Below the pieces are notes generated by a model. That model was not told where the DNA came from. It saw nothing but the letters and a program-made list of their open reading frames with translations, and did not search any database. A stretch of DNA of 64,000 bases from Pristionchus mayeri (taxonomy: Eukaryota > Nematoda > Chromadorea > Rhabditida > Neodiplogasteridae): NCBI GenBank assembly GCA_036245805.1, contig BTRK01000003.1, positions 8,060,001 through 8,124,000 of the forward strand, read 5' to 3'. Shown piece after piece: positions 61,565 to 64,000 of the stretch (positions are counted from its first letter, which is position 1; the number at the start of each line of letters is the position of its first letter). The position numbers were made by a program, and so were the translations under genes.

Positions 61565-62611
61565 GGTGAGGGGTACGGTAGAAAGGAGAACGGTTGACAG
61601 AATGCTATATTGATTGGGAAAGCTTCGCGCCAGAAACCGTTGACTATATGGCTGACGACATTAGTATTTCATGAGCAAGATCCAGGCATGATTTGCAACA
61701 GGGATGGTCGGATGTTCTCGAAAGAAAATGAAACTTTAAGAGGCAGGATCGGTAATTCTCGACCACCCCGCGGTCACGGCTCCCCGGAATGAAAACCGCG
61801 CGACCATGATTTGTGCATGGACACCCCTCGGTCCCGCGCAAAGTGCCACTGCTTTATCGATTTCACTTGTCTGCAGGAAAATATAAGGTGTCAAAGTCTA
61901 AAAATCGATTTTTCGTTTTTTCTGAATGCGACTGAACGCTCAAAATCTCTTTTGTGTTGCAGTAGGTCCAGTAATCAAAAATGAACAATCCAGATTGAAT
62001 TCCAATCGATCCTAATACCGAAAAAGTAGTCACAGAATTCATATTTTGTTCCATATTTCGAGTGTATGAAAAAACCGCACGGCCTTACGATGCTTAAAAT
62101 GTAGCCCGATAAAAAGTACATGTAATAGCCCACTTGAAAATGTGATTCGTTTTGTCCGCTGTCATTCGCAAAGTCGAATATTTCAGAAATTTCAGATTTT
62201 CCTGTCCAGTCGTCTCTGTTCTACCCTCATAGTGGCGCAATGTAGGAAAAACTTAGGTTTCTGAAAGGATAAGTTGAAATGAGGCCAAAAATTCAGAGAT
62301 TGATTTGTTCTAAAATATTCGATTTTCGGATTCTCGATTTTGCTCATGTTCAGGCATCTCAAAGTTTAGATTTTCAAAACTATTTTGATGAAAAAAAAAC
62401 CCATATCACTCGGTGCGTTCTAGTAATAATGATACGCGCATAAGCGCAAAGTTTATTGACAGCGCAGGGTTGAGGCTCGTTCATTTATGTTTCACTCGCT
62501 CCAATAATTTTCGACTCTTTTCGTGGTGAATTTCCTACAGTATCCCATTGCGAGCACAATACCTTCGTGATGGGACTCCATAGCATTCATTCGTGTTACC
62601 CCTTCTTTAAA
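61565..62611. other. Copy of flippase intron 26 start; then no gene seen
   Basis: 61,565-61,680 parallels intron 26 (ATTGGGAAAGCTTCGCGCC and GACGACATTAG against ATGGGAAAGCTTTGTATG and GATGGCATTAG). Beyond 61,700 I recognise no gene or repeat. Confidence 0.45.
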
Positions 62612-63768
62612 ATATCACGCCTCTCATGAGAGAACCGGGACAGCGAGTTGACATTGAAAATAAAAATATTCCTGTTTTTATGCCAATTAGTTAAGGATTG
62701 GGTCGTAGAAGATCCTCCAACTCTATCTGGAAAACATTTGATGTTGCAGCTGCAGCAGAGTGCTGCAAAGTTTATGCCAGGCGCATTGATTTCTGATAAT
62801 TATATATAAATATTTGGATATTTTTGTTGTGAAATGTGTTTCTATGGTCAAATGGATGATTTTGGAATGAATACTTTATTTTTCACTTCTGCGACCGTTG
62901 CTGCAGATGCATTTCACACAGGTTTTTAATTTGCCCTATGAACATAGATTTTTCCCGCATCTTCAAATTCTCCCAGTTTGTAGAGCTCGAAATTCTGCAC
63001 ATATCATATTTTTTGCAGAATTTATCTCGGTAGTCCTGATAGTCTCCCAAATCGATGAATAACTCACAACGGGCTGCACGGTTTACCCACTGTGAAATCG
63101 ACCACTCAAAGTCGCGGGTTCGAATCCCGTTGGGTTAAAACCCGTTTTTGCCAACATGGTAAAGCATGGAACGACACAACACACGATTAGAACAATGGAA
63201 AAAAGTGTGCAAAACAAAAGTTTCCTCCACCGGGATTCGAACCCACGACTTTGAGTGTTCTATTTCACCGTGGGTGAACCGTGCAGCCCGTTGTGAGGAA
63301 TTAATCGATTTGGGAGACTATCAGGACCACAGAGATAAATTCTGCAAAAAAATAATATATGTGCAGAATTTCGAGCTCTACAAACTGGGAGAGTTTGGAG
63401 ATGCGGGAAAAATCTATGTTCATAGGGCAAATTAAAAACCTGTGTGAAAAGCATCTGCAGCAACGGTCGCAGAAGTGAAAAATAAAGTAGTCATTCCAAA
63501 ATCATCCATTTGACCATAGGAACAAATTTCACAACAAAAATAAGCATATATTGATTCAGAATTATCAGAAATCAATGCGCATGGCATAAGCTTTGCAGCA
63601 CCCTGCTGCAGTCGCGACACATGTAAAAATATGAAAGTTTAGATTTAGACTAATGATGCAATGTTGTGAATGGAAATATAATAAACAAACAACTCGAAAA
63701 TTTTTATGTCAACTGGAATGGCCGATTCGTCCCGATTCTCTCGTGAGAGGCGTGATATATCACGGATC
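62612..63768. repeat. 1.16-kb foldback with tRNA-like arms
   Basis: The inverted repeat is centred near 63,180. ATCACGCCTCTCATGAGAGA at about 62,613 mirrors 63,740-63,765, and GATTTTTCCCGCATCTTCAAA mirrors 63,395-63,415. Each arm contains a tRNA-like block (63,057-63,136 plus; 63,224-63,300 minus) with a perfect pol III B box, GGTTCGAATCC, and an A-box-like GGCTGCACGG about 40 nt upstream. Confidence 0.8.
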
Positions 63769-63816
63769 TCATTGCGAATAATAATTCTACATAGAAATAT
63801 TATTGCAATATTGCAG

Positions 63817-63875
63817 GCACCTGAATGAGTTATCAAGTAATCTGCACATCGTGGCCGAGAATACGATGCATTTCG
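63817..63875 (+). pseudogene. Flippase exon 8 relic (frame intact)
   Basis: 59 nt as in the intact exon, after ATTGCAG and before GTCGCT. It reads HLNELSSNLHIVAENTMHF against [19 protein letters not shown]. The 3' flank repeats the intact intron 8 beginning. Confidence 0.85.
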
Positions 63876-63989
63876 GTCGCTTTGCGATCGATTTAAGTGG
63901 CGTATTGATCCCCACTTGTGCGAACCGTGGTTTCTCTTAATCGATTTCAACTACCATATTTCCAGATTACCGTGATCTCCCATTCTCAG

Positions 63990-64000
63990 ATATCGATCAA
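63990..64000 (+). pseudogene. Start of flippase exon 9 relic, cut by window end
   Basis: CATTCTCAG then ATATCGATCAA parallels exon 9 (CTTCAG, GTATCGATCAG). It follows the exon 8 relic in correct order, so a further copy continues beyond the window. Confidence 0.6.

Noticed and set aside
63057..63300. Functional tRNA genes
   Set aside because: The B box is perfect, but the acceptor stems pair only partly and the two copies are mirror images inside a foldback. Treated as tRNA-derived repeat.

Overview
This is eukaryotic DNA, almost certainly from a rhabditid (clade V) nematode. The recognisable genes are split into many short exons with TTTCAG-type acceptors. The encoded proteins match nematode and animal families (TAT-1/ATP8A flippase, UFM1, TOM7). 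Three small minus-strand genes lie head to tail in an operon-like cluster. The species cannot be named from the sequence alone. There is no bacterial operon, CRISPR array or rRNA gene.

Layout. From 1 to 3.4 kb there is a foldback repeat, a 0.9-kb mariner-like element and a reversed, broken copy of the 3' part of the flippase gene. From 4.1 to 11.1 kb the minus strand carries ufm-1, tomm-7 and a small basic UPF0390-like gene. From 11.1 to 12.25 kb is the region between divergent genes. From 12.07 to about 34.1 kb on the plus strand is one large intact gene: a P4-ATPase phospholipid flippase of the TAT-1/ATP8A class. I could join it over 39 coding exons with consistent reading phase (3780 nt, 1259 residues), with every catalytic motif present. 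Its introns are stuffed with >0.8-kb inverted repeats and TIR elements.

From 34.8 to 37.3 kb there are further broken flippase fragments on both strands. From about 37.7 to 46.3 kb is an 8.6-kb satellite with 164-bp and 237-bp units arranged as a higher-order repeat of three monomer types. From 46.6 to 48.0 kb is a second, near-identical copy of the flippase last exon and 3' UTR. From 50.2 kb to the end of the window is a mosaic of at least 18 flippase exon relics, out of order, with introns attached, mixed with foldbacks and mariner-like elements.

Biology. The intact flippase should move phosphatidylserine and phosphatidylethanolamine to the cytosolic leaflet with a CDC50/CHAT subunit (family knowledge). 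UFM1 is a ubiquitin-like modifier, and TOM7 is a small subunit of the mitochondrial import pore; these three have no obvious common pathway. The distinctive feature is structural: one functional flippase gene surrounded by the debris of repeated DNA-level duplication of itself, a higher-order satellite, and several families of hairpin-forming repeats, some inside its own introns.
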